Notes: generated from the letters alone by a model not told the origin. A stretch of 33,147 nucleotides of DNA from Minisyncoccota bacterium (GCA_023135835.1 JAGLSI010000005.1:1-33147), one strand, 5' to 3'; counted from the stretch's first letter, positions 21,488 through 29,645 are shown. Numbers and translations: made by a program.

Positions 21488-21577
21488 ACGGATTTTGCGA
21501 AGCAAAATCCGTTAATAAAAAGGTCGTGGCGAAGCCACGACCTTTTTACTTTATAGACTTTATGGACTTTTGACTAA
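21488..21577. repeat. Two adjacent GC-GAA-GC palindromes plus GACTTTATG tract
   Basis: ACGGATTTTGC, GAA, GCAAAATCCGT (21488-21512); then AAAAAGGTCGTGGC, GAA, GCCACGACCTTTTT (21517-21547), which also works as an intrinsic terminator for the gene on the minus strand upstream; then TTTATAGACTTTATGGACTTTTGAC in pieces up to 21577. Confidence 0.85.
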
Positions 21578-22599
21578 ACAAGCGAATATGTTCCGTCTTT
21601 ATGTTTTTTAAAATAATCTGAATTTTGTAGGTTTACAACAACAGTATTTTCTTTAACATACCTTTCTTTCAAAACTCTATCAATAACAGATTCTTTAGTT
21701 AATTTTCCTTCTCTCTTTAAAATATCTAAAATAACATCTTTTACAATTCCTTTAGAATATCCCCATTCAGCTAAAGCATACATTCCTCTTCCTACCAAAA
21801 CAAATCTTTGATCTTTAATTAATTCGTTATGACAAGTAGCAGTGTGAACATTTTTCTTAAAATGTTTATTTATCATCTTAGCCACCTCTTTAAAATGCAT
21901 TGGTGAACCATTTTGTCTAACAACTAAATAAGCATAACTTCTAATTCCTCTAATTTTAATATTTTGAGAAGTAGCCAAACCCCATTCATCAAAAGGATTC
22001 TTATTTATCACTTTTGAAGTAGTTAACCATTTTTTAATCTGATCATTATTTACTTCTTTTCTGTTCTTTATTTTTTTAGCTTCTTTGCGAACCAGTTCTA
22101 ATAAATCATTCTCTGAAACCAATTGATCTCCTTCAAATTGACCATGAACTCTTTTTAATATTTTAACTACATCTTCGGCTAATTTCTTATCGGTATACCA
22201 CTTAGTATCAAAATCAATGTCTCCTTTATCTTTATAAAACGGACTTCCTATTACAAACAAAAAATATAGATGATTTTGTTCTGAAGCATCATTTGACAAA
22301 TGTTCTAACAAAGAATTCTCTTCAACCATTCCCCCAACGCTCTCTATAATAGAACTTAGCTCATCAAAATACTTTTCTGCTTTAGTAAAATTATCAGACT
22401 TAATTATGTTCTTAATTGAATGATTTTCAATTTGTCTTACTCTTTCTCGAGTAATTTTATATTTTTGGCCTATAGCTTCCAAAGTAGACTTTTTTACAGA
22501 ACCACCCAAACCATACCTTCTGATTAAGATATCTTGTGACCTTTTAGGGAGTTCTAAAAGAAAGTTTTGGACTATTTCCTTTGAATTAAATGTTGTCAT
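21574..22599 (-). CDS. Sigma-70 region 4 / HARE-HTH domain transcription factor
   Basis: The 341-aa protein begins with a sigma-70 region 4-like helix-turn-helix (about 14-66: LPKRSQDILIRRYGLGG, TLEAIGQKYKITRERVRQIE), the part of sigma factors that reads the -35 box, but lacks region 2, so it cannot be a full sigma factor. The C-terminal third holds a HARE-HTH domain (about 228-285: GSPMHFKEVAKMINKHF, FVLVGRGMYALAEWG) as in RNA polymerase delta subunits, followed by a second winged-helix-like repeat (KGIVKDVILDILKREGKLTKESVIDRV) ending KHKDGTYSLV. The middle is helical and charged. A weak AAGGA lies before the ATG. A role as an RNA polymerase-associated regulator is inferred. Confidence 0.85.
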   Translation of the reverse strand: MTTFNSKEIVQNFLLELPKRSQDILIRRYGLGGSVKKSTLEAIGQKYKITRERVRQIENHSIKNIIKSDNFTKAEKYFDELSSIIESVGGMVEENSLLEHLSNDASEQNHLYFLFVIGSPFYKDKGDIDFDTKWYTDKKLAEDVVKILKRVHGQFEGDQLVSENDLLELVRKEAKKIKNRKEVNNDQIKKWLTTSKVINKNPFDEWGLATSQNIKIRGIRSYAYLVVRQNGSPMHFKEVAKMINKHFKKNVHTATCHNELIKDQRFVLVGRGMYALAEWGYSKGIVKDVILDILKREGKLTKESVIDRVLKERYVKENTVVVNLQNSDYFKKHKDGTYSLV

Positions 22600-22785
22600 T
22601 ATTTTATTTTCCTTATTTTTATCATTATTTGGCTAAAAAGTCAAGGAAATCCTAATACAGGATTTCCGCAATCCCTCACTATTATTAATATAGATAATAA
22701 TAAAGCAATGTCGGATAAATTAATTATAAATTTGTTTTAAAATTAACTAAATAAGATTAATAATAGTGACGGGGGAAACCTTTTA

Positions 22786-25209
22786 TTAGACTACAATACT
22801 TAATAGTTTATTTTTAATATATATTATTTTTTTTGTCTCTTTTCCAACTATCCATTTTTGCACCTTTTCATCGTCTAGAGCTCTTTTTTTAATGGTTTCT
22901 TCGTCTTCTCCATCTTCAATTTCAAGTTCTGACCGTACTTTTCCGTTCACTTGAATAACCACAATATGCTTTTCGTCTTTAGCTAAGGCTTCATTATACT
23001 CTGGCCACTTTTCCAAATGAATTGAATCTGTATGTCCTAAACTCTCCCACAATTCTTCTGTAATATGCGGAGCAAACGGTGCTAAAATTTTTAAGAAAAT
23101 TTTAAAATCTTGTTTAGAGACAGAAGAGCTTTTTACAATATTTATAAATTTCATCATTTCAGAAATAGCAGTATTGTATCTCAAGTTTTCAATATCATTT
23201 TCTACTTTCCTAATTGTCTTGTGCAAAGAATTAATTACTTCATCAGAACTTTCTGTTAAATTCTCACTTACAGCCCAAACTTTTTCCAAAAAACGATAAA
23301 TTCCTACAATATTATTTTCATTCCATAATACTTCATCTTCTAACGGAGCCGCAAATAACATATAGGCTCTAACTGAATCTGCTCCAAATCTTTCTACCAT
23401 TTCAGTTGGATTAACTACATTCCCTTTAGATTTAGACATCTTTTTTCCTTCACCATCCAATACCATTCCTTGATGTCTTAATTTCAAAAAAGGTTCATCA
23501 AAATCCAATAAACCAATTTGCTTCATGGCTTTCACAAAAAAACGAGAAAACAAAAGATGCATATAAGTATGCTCCGCTCCTCCAATATACAAATTAACAG
23601 GCAACCATTTCTTGCGAGTTTCCGAACAAAATTCATTATCATTATGTGCATCTGGATATCTTAAAAAATACCACGAGGAATCCACAAAAGTATCCATTGT
23701 GTCATATTCTGGAACCCAACCTTCACCAAAAATCTTTTCTGTTCTTTCTTTTAATTCTTTTGAATCAGCTAACGGAGAAATCCCCGTTGGTTTAAAATCT
23801 ACATCAGTTGGAAGCAACCAAGGAAGATATTCTTTAGGAATTAATTTAACTTCACCTTCAGGCGAATAAACAATTGGTATTGGACAACCCCAATATCTTT
23901 GTCTTGAAATTGACCAGTCTCGCAAACGATAATTATTAATTAATTCCCCGCCCACAAACTCTGTAATTTTTTCCTTAGCTTCTTCTGAATCTAGTCCATT
24001 GAATTGCCCTGAGTTTATTATTTTTCCATTTCCAGAGTAAGCTTTTTCTTCAGTATCTCCTCCTAAAATAACTTCTTTAATCTCTAAACCAAACTTAGTA
24101 GCAAATTCATAATCTCTTTCGTCATGTGCGGGTACTGCCATGATTGCTCCTGTTCCATAACCACTTAAAACATAGTCAGCAATAAAAATTGGAATTCCTG
24201 CCTCACCAGCGGGCAGGTCTTCTTTGTCTGTTTTACCCGCTTTAGATAGGGCTGGATTGATTGCAAAAATTCCTAGAAGCTGAACTCCTGTTTTCTCTTT
24301 TCCTTCAACTCTATCCATCTCTGATTTTTTTTGAGTATCAATTATATATTTTTCCACTTCTTCCCAATTTTCTATTTTACCTTTCAATTCCTCAACTAAT
24401 TTATGTTCTGGAGCTAACACCATATAGGTTGCTCCAAACAAAGTATCTGGTCTGGTTGTAAATACTTTCAACTTACTTTTGACTTTTGACTTTTGACTTT
24501 TGACTAGGAAATTTATTTCCGCTCCTTCTGATTTCCCTATCCAATTTCTTTGATTTTTAATTGTATGTTCTGGCCAATCAACCTTATCTAAATCTTCAAT
24601 CAAAGCATCAGCAAAATCAGTAATTTTAAAAAACCACCCAGGAATTTCTTTTTGAGAAATCTGTGTTCCGCATCTTTCACATTCCCCTCCTAACACCTGT
24701 TCATTTGCAATTCCTGTCTGACAAGATTCACACCAATTAATTTTTGATGTTTTTTTATAAACTAAATTATTTTTAAAAAACTCTCCAAATAACCATTGTG
24801 TCCATTTATAATATTCTGAATCTGAAGAATTAACCATCTCATCAAAATCATAATTCAAACCAAGGGATTTCATTTGAACAATATAATTTCCTATATTTTT
24901 TTGAGTAGTTTCAGCAGGATGAATTCCAGTTTTAATCGCATAATTCTCAGCGGGTAAACCAAAAGAATCAAAACCCTGAGGATGTAAAACATTAAATCCT
25001 TGCATCTTTTTAAAACGATAAAATACATCAGAAGCAGTATAAGATTCTGTATGTCCCATATGCAAACCTTCCCCAGAGGGATAAGGAAACATATCTAACA
25101 TATAAAATTTTTCTTTAGATTGGTCGTCTTTATCTATCTTAACTACATTATCTTTCTTCCATTGGTCTTGCCATTTCTTCTCTATTTTTTTATGATCGTA
25201 TTTTTTCAT
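22786..25209 (-). CDS. leuS: Leucyl-tRNA synthetase
   Basis: This class I synthetase charges tRNA-Leu. The 807-aa protein has the HIGH-type motif PSGEGLHMGHTESYTASDV near 49-67, a zinc-type WCESCQTGIANEQV and CERCGTQ region, and the CP1 editing domain with TTRPDTLFGATYMVLAPEH and MAVPAHDERDYEFA. WSISRQRYWGCPIPI precedes the catalytic second half, DTFVDSSWYFLRYPD is present, and KMSKSKGNVVNP is near 575-586. The C-terminal anticodon-binding and IQVNGKVRSELEIE domains are complete. Two in-frame repeat insertions are visible: KSQKSKVKSK near 235-246, from a TTTTGAC tandem tract, and DLPAGEAG near 331-338, from a palindrome. Both lie in or near the editing domain, away from the catalytic site. 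Confidence 0.98.
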   Translation of the reverse strand: MKKYDHKKIEKKWQDQWKKDNVVKIDKDDQSKEKFYMLDMFPYPSGEGLHMGHTESYTASDVFYRFKKMQGFNVLHPQGFDSFGLPAENYAIKTGIHPAETTQKNIGNYIVQMKSLGLNYDFDEMVNSSDSEYYKWTQWLFGEFFKNNLVYKKTSKINWCESCQTGIANEQVLGGECERCGTQISQKEIPGWFFKITDFADALIEDLDKVDWPEHTIKNQRNWIGKSEGAEINFLVKSQKSKVKSKLKVFTTRPDTLFGATYMVLAPEHKLVEELKGKIENWEEVEKYIIDTQKKSEMDRVEGKEKTGVQLLGIFAINPALSKAGKTDKEDLPAGEAGIPIFIADYVLSGYGTGAIMAVPAHDERDYEFATKFGLEIKEVILGGDTEEKAYSGNGKIINSGQFNGLDSEEAKEKITEFVGGELINNYRLRDWSISRQRYWGCPIPIVYSPEGEVKLIPKEYLPWLLPTDVDFKPTGISPLADSKELKERTEKIFGEGWVPEYDTMDTFVDSSWYFLRYPDAHNDNEFCSETRKKWLPVNLYIGGAEHTYMHLLFSRFFVKAMKQIGLLDFDEPFLKLRHQGMVLDGEGKKMSKSKGNVVNPTEMVERFGADSVRAYMLFAAPLEDEVLWNENNIVGIYRFLEKVWAVSENLTESSDEVINSLHKTIRKVENDIENLRYNTAISEMMKFINIVKSSSVSKQDFKIFLKILAPFAPHITEELWESLGHTDSIHLEKWPEYNEALAKDEKHIVVIQVNGKVRSELEIEDGEDEETIKKRALDDEKVQKWIVGKETKKIIYIKNKLLSIVV
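24197..24217 (-). repeat. PAGEAG-type palindrome inside leuS
   Basis: CCTGCC ... GGCAGG arms around TCACCAGCG, coding for LPAGEAG in LeuRS just before IPIFIADYVL. Related to 14482-14502 in tsaD. Confidence 0.75.
24473..24506 (-). repeat. TTTTGAC tandem tract inside leuS
   Basis: About four 7-nt units TTTTGAC, coding on the minus strand for KSQKSKVKSK just before KVFTTRPDTLFG. It is identical in type to the intergenic tracts. Confidence 0.88.
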
Positions 25210-25250
25210 ATAAAAACCATTTTATCATAGGTTTAGATATAAAAAAACAA

Positions 25251-25328
25251 AAATTCCATCGGCTCATTTTAGTGAGCCGATGGAATTTTTCCTTTATGGA
25301 CTTTATAGACTTTACGAACTTTTGACTT
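25251..25328. terminator. Terminator hairpin followed by GACTTTATG tract
   Basis: AAATTCCATCGGCTCA (25251-25266), loop TTTTAG, TGAGCCGATGGAATTT (25273-25288) then TT. It would end the 25335-25904 transcript on the minus strand or any plus-strand transcript. A tract of CTTTATGGACTTTATAGAC... follows to 25328. Confidence 0.82.
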
Positions 25329-25334
25329 ATTTTA

Positions 25335-25904
25335 TTACTCAGTAAACTTTTTTATTGCTAAATAGATCAAAACAACTAAAGCAAGTCCTAGAATAGCCAA
25401 GTGTAGCCAATCACTAGCATATTGCCAGTACCTTAATGAAGCAATAATAAATGACAATATTCCACTTAATGATAACGCAATAGAGACAACTTCTTTGGCT
25501 AAAGTCATAAATCCAATAATAACAGAAATCACTCCAAAGATAATTAAAGCTATAAATACATTTCTTTCGTAATCCTCTCTAGCAGTATTAAATTCTTCAT
25601 GACAAGTAAATTGTTGATTACAATAACCAGATTCCCTTTGCGAAGTAGCAGGCAATTCATCTTCAACCAAAGGATCAGAAACCCCTATCATTCGCACTTC
25701 ATATTGAGGCTGTTCAACCCACTGCCCTCCTTCAATTAAACATTCTTCCTGATTATTAATTTGCTTAACAACAGGCTTGTCTTCACAATAATTATTATAT
25801 CGAGGCTCTGGATAAGCCACTTTTACCGCATACAAAAAGAATAGATTCAAAACAATTACTATTCCAATTATTAAAGGCCATTTTAATATTTTTTTAGTTT
25901 CCAT
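25335..25904 (-). CDS. Membrane protein with four predicted transmembrane segments, unknown function
   Basis: The 189-aa protein has an N-terminal anchor (about 9-27, WPLIIGIVIVLNLFFLYAV), an outside loop of about 85 residues, and three further helices (about 116-135 VFIALIIFGVISVIIGFMTL, 138-157, 166-184). The loop holds four cysteines (NYCEDK, EECLIEGG, GYCNQQFTC) that could form two disulfides, and the motif EECLIEGGQWVEQP resembles Cys-x-x-x-GG-W segments in other predicted CPR surface proteins. No enzyme motif is seen. There is no Shine-Dalgarno sequence. Its role is unknown. Confidence 0.75.
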   Translation of the reverse strand: METKKILKWPLIIGIVIVLNLFFLYAVKVAYPEPRYNNYCEDKPVVKQINNQEECLIEGGQWVEQPQYEVRMIGVSDPLVEDELPATSQRESGYCNQQFTCHEEFNTAREDYERNVFIALIIFGVISVIIGFMTLAKEVVSIALSLSGILSFIIASLRYWQYASDWLHLAILGLALVVLIYLAIKKFTE

Positions 25905-25985
25905 GGTATTTTTTAATTAAGCTACTAATAATTCATTATATCATTAAAAAATATTAAAGCACTAGAACATAAAAACATAAAAACA

Positions 25986-26014
25986 AACGGATTTTGGCGA
26001 AGCCAAAATCCGTT
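25986..26014. repeat. Palindrome of the GC-GAA-GC family
   Basis: AACGGATTTTGGC, GAA, GCCAAAATCCGTT. It is almost the same as 3942-3968 and 21488-21512. It may act as the 3' hairpin of ychF. Confidence 0.88.
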
Positions 26015-26038
26015 CTTAAATCCTAAATCTAATTAAAT

Positions 26039-27133
26039 TTATATCTTAAATTCAATCACATCTCCGTCTTTAACAATATATTCCTTTCCCTCAATTCTGA
26101 TTAAACCTTTTTCTCTAGCCTGAGCACGAGAACCCGAATTTAATAAATCTTCCCAATTTATAACATCAGCTTTAATAAATTTATCTTTAAAGTCTGTGTG
26201 GATAGCGGTTCCTGCTATAGGAGCTGTTGAATCTCTTTTAGTTGTCCAAGCTCGTGATTCTTCTTCACCCGTAGTCATAAAAGTAATCAAATCTAAAAGC
26301 TCATAACCCTTTCTAATTAATATATCAATATCATCACAAGCCCCGCCTAAAGTTTGTTTATACTCTCCTCTTTCATCTTCGGGTAAATCTTTTAATTCAT
26401 GTTCTATTTGAGTATCAATTTTTATCCATTTTGCACCTGTTTCAGTTAAAAACTTTTCTACCTCTTCCCAACGAGAGTCATCCATTTCATCTAAATTTTT
26501 TCCTCCCATTTTTTTATTAAAAGCGTATAAAATTGGCTTAATAGTTAAGAGGTTTAAAGTTTTTATTATTTTTTGTTCTTCTTCGTTACATTCTATTGAA
26601 TTAGCAAATTTCCCATCATCTAAAGCCTTTTCAATTTTTATTAAAATTTCTTTTTCAATTATAGCTTTCTTGTCTCCCTTTTTTACATCTCTTTCTAAAT
26701 TAGCAATTCGCTTTGAAACAGTTTGAAAATCCGCCATTATCAATTCCAAATTGATTACTTCAATATCGCTCATCGGGTCAATTTTCCCGTTTACATGAAT
26801 TACATCTTCATCTTCAAAAATTCTAACTATTTCAATAATTGCATCAGTCTCACGAATATTAGCTAAGAACTTGTTTCCCAAACCCTCTCCCTCATGTGCT
26901 CCAGCCACTAAACCAGCAATATCAACAAACTCAATGGCTGTATAAATAGTTTTTTTAGAATTGGAAAATTCACCCAATTTATCTAAGCGAGCATCAGGTA
27001 CAGAAACAACCCCTACTGAAGGATCTATTGTACAAAAAGGATAATTTTCAGCTAGAACACTTTTTTCCGTTAATGCATTAAAAAGTGTAGATTTTCCAAC
27101 GTTGGGTAAACCAACAATTCCGATTGATAACAT
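26039..27133 (-). CDS. ychF: Ribosome-binding ATPase YchF (OLA1 family)
   Basis: The 364-aa TRAFAC-class P-loop NTPase has G1 GLPNVGKST near 8-16, a G2-like NYPFCTIDP near 30-38, G3 [20 protein letters not shown] near 70-89 and an altered G4 (AFNKK, NxxE/NKxD-like position), the change linked to ATP preference in this family. A coiled-coil domain (about 130-200) and a C-terminal TGS-like domain (about 280-364: [27 protein letters not shown] ... [14 protein letters not shown]) complete it. It acts on ribosomes and in stress responses. Upstream (about 27196-27210) there is a TTGATAATATCATAA match to half of the palindromes at 1444 and 1788. Confidence 0.97.
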   Translation of the reverse strand: MLSIGIVGLPNVGKSTLFNALTEKSVLAENYPFCTIDPSVGVVSVPDARLDKLGEFSNSKKTIYTAIEFVDIAGLVAGAHEGEGLGNKFLANIRETDAIIEIVRIFEDEDVIHVNGKIDPMSDIEVINLELIMADFQTVSKRIANLERDVKKGDKKAIIEKEILIKIEKALDDGKFANSIECNEEEQKIIKTLNLLTIKPILYAFNKKMGGKNLDEMDDSRWEEVEKFLTETGAKWIKIDTQIEHELKDLPEDERGEYKQTLGGACDDIDILIRKGYELLDLITFMTTGEEESRAWTTKRDSTAPIAGTAIHTDFKDKFIKADVINWEDLLNSGSRAQAREKGLIRIEGKEYIVKDGDVIEFKI

Positions 27134-27239
27134 AATAAATTAGTTAAAAGTCTATAAAGTCAAAAGTTTATAAAGAATTTTAATTTTCAACACAGTTGAT
27201 AATATCATAAACAAGATTTTATTGCATTTTATTAGGTTA

Positions 27240-27752
27240 TTAGCTTTTTCTTTTTTCTTTAAATTCTAGAGCCCTTTTAATTATATTTTCACCAACTTTA
27301 CCCCAATCAAAATATTTTTTGTAATCTTTAGGATTAATACAAAGGATTTTATCAACAAAACCAGCGGGATCTGATTCAAACTCCCCTATTTTTTCAACAA
27401 TAGCAAAATATCTTAATTGATAAAATGATTCTTGAATTCCCCTTGTATCTATAACCTTTTGATAGCCAATGAGTTTAAAATTAGTTACCTTCATATTAGA
27501 TTCTTCTTGTATTTCTCTAATTAAAGTTTCATCTGGATGTTCATTTTCTTCAATAGAACCTCCAACCAAACCCCAATTATTTTTTTCAATATCGTGAACG
27601 ATAACTATCTTTTCTCCATAAAAAGCCACAGCATAACATTGTTTGAGTCTTTCTTTTGGTAAATGATCAAAAGAATCACATTCATAATATTCAAAGATAT
27701 ATTTAACACCAGCATGTCCTAAATATTCTTCTGTAATAATTAATTTTTCCAT
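27240..27752 (-). CDS. Nudix hydrolase
   Basis: The 170-aa protein has a Nudix box at residues 65-87, G-x5-E-x7-REIQEES-x-M: G65, E71, R79, E80, E83, E84, with Ser in the position usually Gly. It is preceded by NNWGLVGG and a KIVIVHDI strand. The family hydrolyses nucleoside diphosphate-linked compounds; which substrate cannot be told. The N-terminal 35 residues (EEYLGHAGVKYIFEYYECDSFDHLP) are outside the core. It follows the DUF6624-like gene by 9 nt on the same strand, so the two are probably co-transcribed, immediately downstream of the graspetide-type locus. Confidence 0.9.
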   Translation of the reverse strand: MEKLIITEEYLGHAGVKYIFEYYECDSFDHLPKERLKQCYAVAFYGEKIVIVHDIEKNNWGLVGGSIEENEHPDETLIREIQEESNMKVTNFKLIGYQKVIDTRGIQESFYQLRYFAIVEKIGEFESDPAGFVDKILCINPKDYKKYFDWGKVGENIIKRALEFKEKRKS

Positions 27753-27761
27753 AAATTATTA

Positions 27762-28280
27762 TCACCTCAACAAATTTTTATAAGTCTTTTTTAATTCATT
27801 TAATTGAGTTTCAACATCAAAAAGCCCCATTTTATTTCTTCTTTTTTCCAAATTATCTAAGTCTTCAGTAGGAGACATCACGAGCTTCCCATTTTCTATC
27901 TTAAATTGAGTACCATATAACTGTTTTTTACCTTCAGCTATTAAAATTCTATCTTCTAAATATGCTAAATCTTTAGAATCTGCCTCATTTTTTTCTACTG
28001 CTTTTTTTAATAATTTTAAAACTTCCTTCTGTAAAATAATATCTTTATCCATATGCTGAACTAATAACCAAAAATTATGAGACGCTTCCTCTCCAACTAA
28101 AGAAATAGTAGGCCAACTGTATTTTCTTAAAACTTTTTCAACAAACTTCTTACTTATTGAATCTTGAAAAATTACCTCTGAACAAAGTTCTTTAATTTGG
28201 GGAAATTTAAGAGATAGATTTCGTATATATTGATCTTGAGTCGCGTATTTATTTATCTCTATCTTTAATTTTTCATTCAT
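27762..28280 (-). CDS. DUF6624-like protein
   Basis: The 172-aa product resembles the DUF6624 family: SWPTISLVGEEASHNFWLLVQHMDKDIILQKEVLKLL followed by DLAYLEDRILIAEGKKQLYGTQF, matching the family's G-x-x-A-x-x-x-W-L-L-V-Q-H-x-D and A-Y-L-x-D-R...G-x-x-Q-x-Y-G-T-Q patterns. The biochemical role of the family is not known to me. The frame opens at an ATG six codons upstream (28298), but that start lies directly against the terminator at 28301-28328, so the ATG at 28278-28280 (MNEKLKIEINKY) is preferred; neither has a Shine-Dalgarno sequence. TATAAT lies just upstream. The gene lies between an ATP-grasp ligase and a Nudix hydrolase. Whether it takes part in the peptide pathway is open. Confidence 0.75.
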   Translation of the reverse strand: MNEKLKIEINKYATQDQYIRNLSLKFPQIKELCSEVIFQDSISKKFVEKVLRKYSWPTISLVGEEASHNFWLLVQHMDKDIILQKEVLKLLKKAVEKNEADSKDLAYLEDRILIAEGKKQLYGTQFKIENGKLVMSPTEDLDNLEKRRNKMGLFDVETQLNELKKTYKNLLR

Positions 28281-28300
28281 ATTATATATATTACACATAA

Positions 28301-28328
28301 AAAAGAGGGGTGTCTATTCCCCTCTTTT
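28301..28328 (-). terminator. Intrinsic terminator of ATP-grasp gene A
   Basis: On the minus strand AAAAGAGGGG, loop AATAGACA, CCCCTCTTTT then TT. It lies 5 nt after the stop codon. Confidence 0.92.
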
Positions 28329-28333
28329 CGGTC

Positions 28334-29260
28334 TTAAGATATTAATGCTTGTGCAATTGCTTTTCCAATAGGCAATCCCGTTCGCTCCTCTATAAATTTC
28401 CATTGTCCATTTGGATTAATTTCCAAAAAACAATACTCATCATCAGGAGTTACAATCATATCTATACATCCAAACCGTAGTCCTAACTCCGAGACATACT
28501 CAATACAAAGCTGTCTGATGTTCTTAGGTAATTCAAATATAGAAGCTTCTCCTAGCCCTCTTCTCCAATCAATTTTTGACGAGCTCTTAACCGTCGCAGC
28601 AAAAACATTATCATCAACAACAGTAATTCGTAACTCAAACTTCTTTTTAATCAATTTTTGAAAGATTACAGGAGAAAGCTTCAGCCTATCAATATTATTC
28701 ATAAATTCGGCTGTGACTTTATTTGTAAAAACAATACGATTTCCGTGAAGACTATTTGTTAATGTCTTAACAACCATCTCTTCCTCGCAGTATTTCCAAA
28801 AATCTTTAGCTCTAACAGGATTAGATGTTATTAAAGTATCAGGAATAACAAAACCCATATCCTGTGCTGTTTTTAACTGAAACGGTTTATGCTCAGCTTC
28901 AAGCATCTTGTAATAATTATTTATCCATTTAGCTTCCTTTAAGAGAGAGGCTAATGATCTCCAGAGAGCCAAAAACTGCCGATACATAAAAATTGATTCT
29001 TCATGTGGAGAATGTTCCCTCAAAGTTTTAGGTAAAACAGGTTTCCAAAACCATACTGATTCAACATTATTAAGGATATATTCCGAGATACCAACATCAG
29101 CAAATGTTTCTGCTTTTCTATCGATGAAGGAAAAACCGACTCCTTCATTCTCTAGACAGAGATCTGCCTTAAATATAATAACCTCTTTATCGCTAATTTC
29201 ACGAAGATGCGCAGTAACAGGTTCAACCAAATCTTTACTATTTCCAATTATAAATATCAT
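28334..29260 (-). CDS. MvdD/MdnC-type ATP-grasp ligase (putative graspetide synthetase A)
   Basis: The 308-aa protein follows the microviridin/graspetide ligase layout: an N-terminal pre-ATP-grasp domain ending VESVWFWKP (about 66-73, where MdnC has a D-A-I-W-Y-R-R-like motif), then PDTLITSNP (140-148). ATP-binding K165 is in VVKTL, FELRITVVDDNVFAATV (208-224) carries the E-x-R strand, DWRR is at 231-234, GCIDMI at 264-269, and the metal/ATP loop CFLEINPNGQW is at 277-287 (E280, N282). Members form ester or amide cross-links between Thr/Ser/Lys and Asp/Glu side chains of a precursor peptide. It is preceded by a strong Shine-Dalgarno sequence (AGGAGGTG) and, upstream, a 46-aa precursor-like gene with a terminator hairpin between them. 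Family assignment is from motifs; substrate is inferred from position. Confidence 0.92.
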   Translation of the reverse strand: MIFIIGNSKDLVEPVTAHLREISDKEVIIFKADLCLENEGVGFSFIDRKAETFADVGISEYILNNVESVWFWKPVLPKTLREHSPHEESIFMYRQFLALWRSLASLLKEAKWINNYYKMLEAEHKPFQLKTAQDMGFVIPDTLITSNPVRAKDFWKYCEEEMVVKTLTNSLHGNRIVFTNKVTAEFMNNIDRLKLSPVIFQKLIKKKFELRITVVDDNVFAATVKSSSKIDWRRGLGEASIFELPKNIRQLCIEYVSELGLRFGCIDMIVTPDDEYCFLEINPNGQWKFIEERTGLPIGKAIAQALIS

Positions 29261-29290
29261 GAAACACCTCCTTTTTAAATAAAGATTAAA

Positions 29291-29319
29291 AAGAGAGCAA
29301 CCACATGAGTTGCTCTCTT
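29291..29319 (-). terminator. Terminator/attenuator hairpin between precursor A and ligase A
   Basis: On the minus strand AAGAGAGCAAC, loop TCATGTG, GTTGCTCTCTT then TTTAATCTTT: a perfect 11-bp stem. Partial termination here would give much more precursor mRNA than ligase mRNA from one promoter. Confidence 0.85.
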
Positions 29320-29355
29320 ACCTACAATAATGTTGATAAAAAGCATTAGCCTCAT

Positions 29356-29496
29356 TTAGTCCAAACCAGCAGAATCTGGCTCATCATGAGTACCAATAGA
29401 AGTACCACCGAAAACAACCTGTTGTTCTCCCTCATAAACAATATTGATAGTTTCTGCAAAGTCCAAAATAAGGGGTTTTACTTGCCCTTTTTCCAT
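29356..29496 (-). CDS. Putative graspetide precursor peptide A (46 aa)
   Basis: The small frame encodes a 46-aa peptide, MEKGQVKPLILDFAE then TINIVYEGEQQVVF, ending GGTSIGTHDEPDSAGLD. The C-terminal 17 residues carry hydroxyl residues T32, S33, T36, S42 and acids D38, E39, D41, D46, the composition expected of a graspetide core. The leader contains P8-L-I-L-x-x-A-E15, similar in spacing to P14-I-L-L-x-x-I-E21 of the second candidate precursor at 32575. A very strong Shine-Dalgarno sequence (AAAGGAGGTGA) sits 7 nt before the ATG. An isolated transcription unit is suggested by a terminator upstream (29618-29645) and one downstream. I found no confident promoter. Product and cleavage are inferred; no protease or exporter is adjacent. 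Confidence 0.8.
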   Translation of the reverse strand: MEKGQVKPLILDFAETINIVYEGEQQVVFGGTSIGTHDEPDSAGLD

Positions 29497-29617
29497 ATTC
29501 GCTCACCTCCTTTCCTATAGTAAGTATTATCGTTAAAGGACTACCTATTTATAGGATAATCTTTTGGTTAAAATAGCAATATAAATTTATTATAATCCAT
29601 AACCTTCTTATGTTCAA

Positions 29618-29645
29618 AAAAAACACTCTCCATTAAGTGTTTTTT
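29618..29645. terminator. Intrinsic terminator between the 75-aa gene and precursor A
   Basis: AAAAAACACT, loop CTCCATTA, AGTGTTTTTT; symmetrical, so it works in both directions. Confidence 0.8.

Noticed and set aside
27138-27210. Third full operator upstream of ychF
   Set aside because: Only a 15-nt half-like match is present, without the mirrored arm; it could simply be a TATTAT -10 element.
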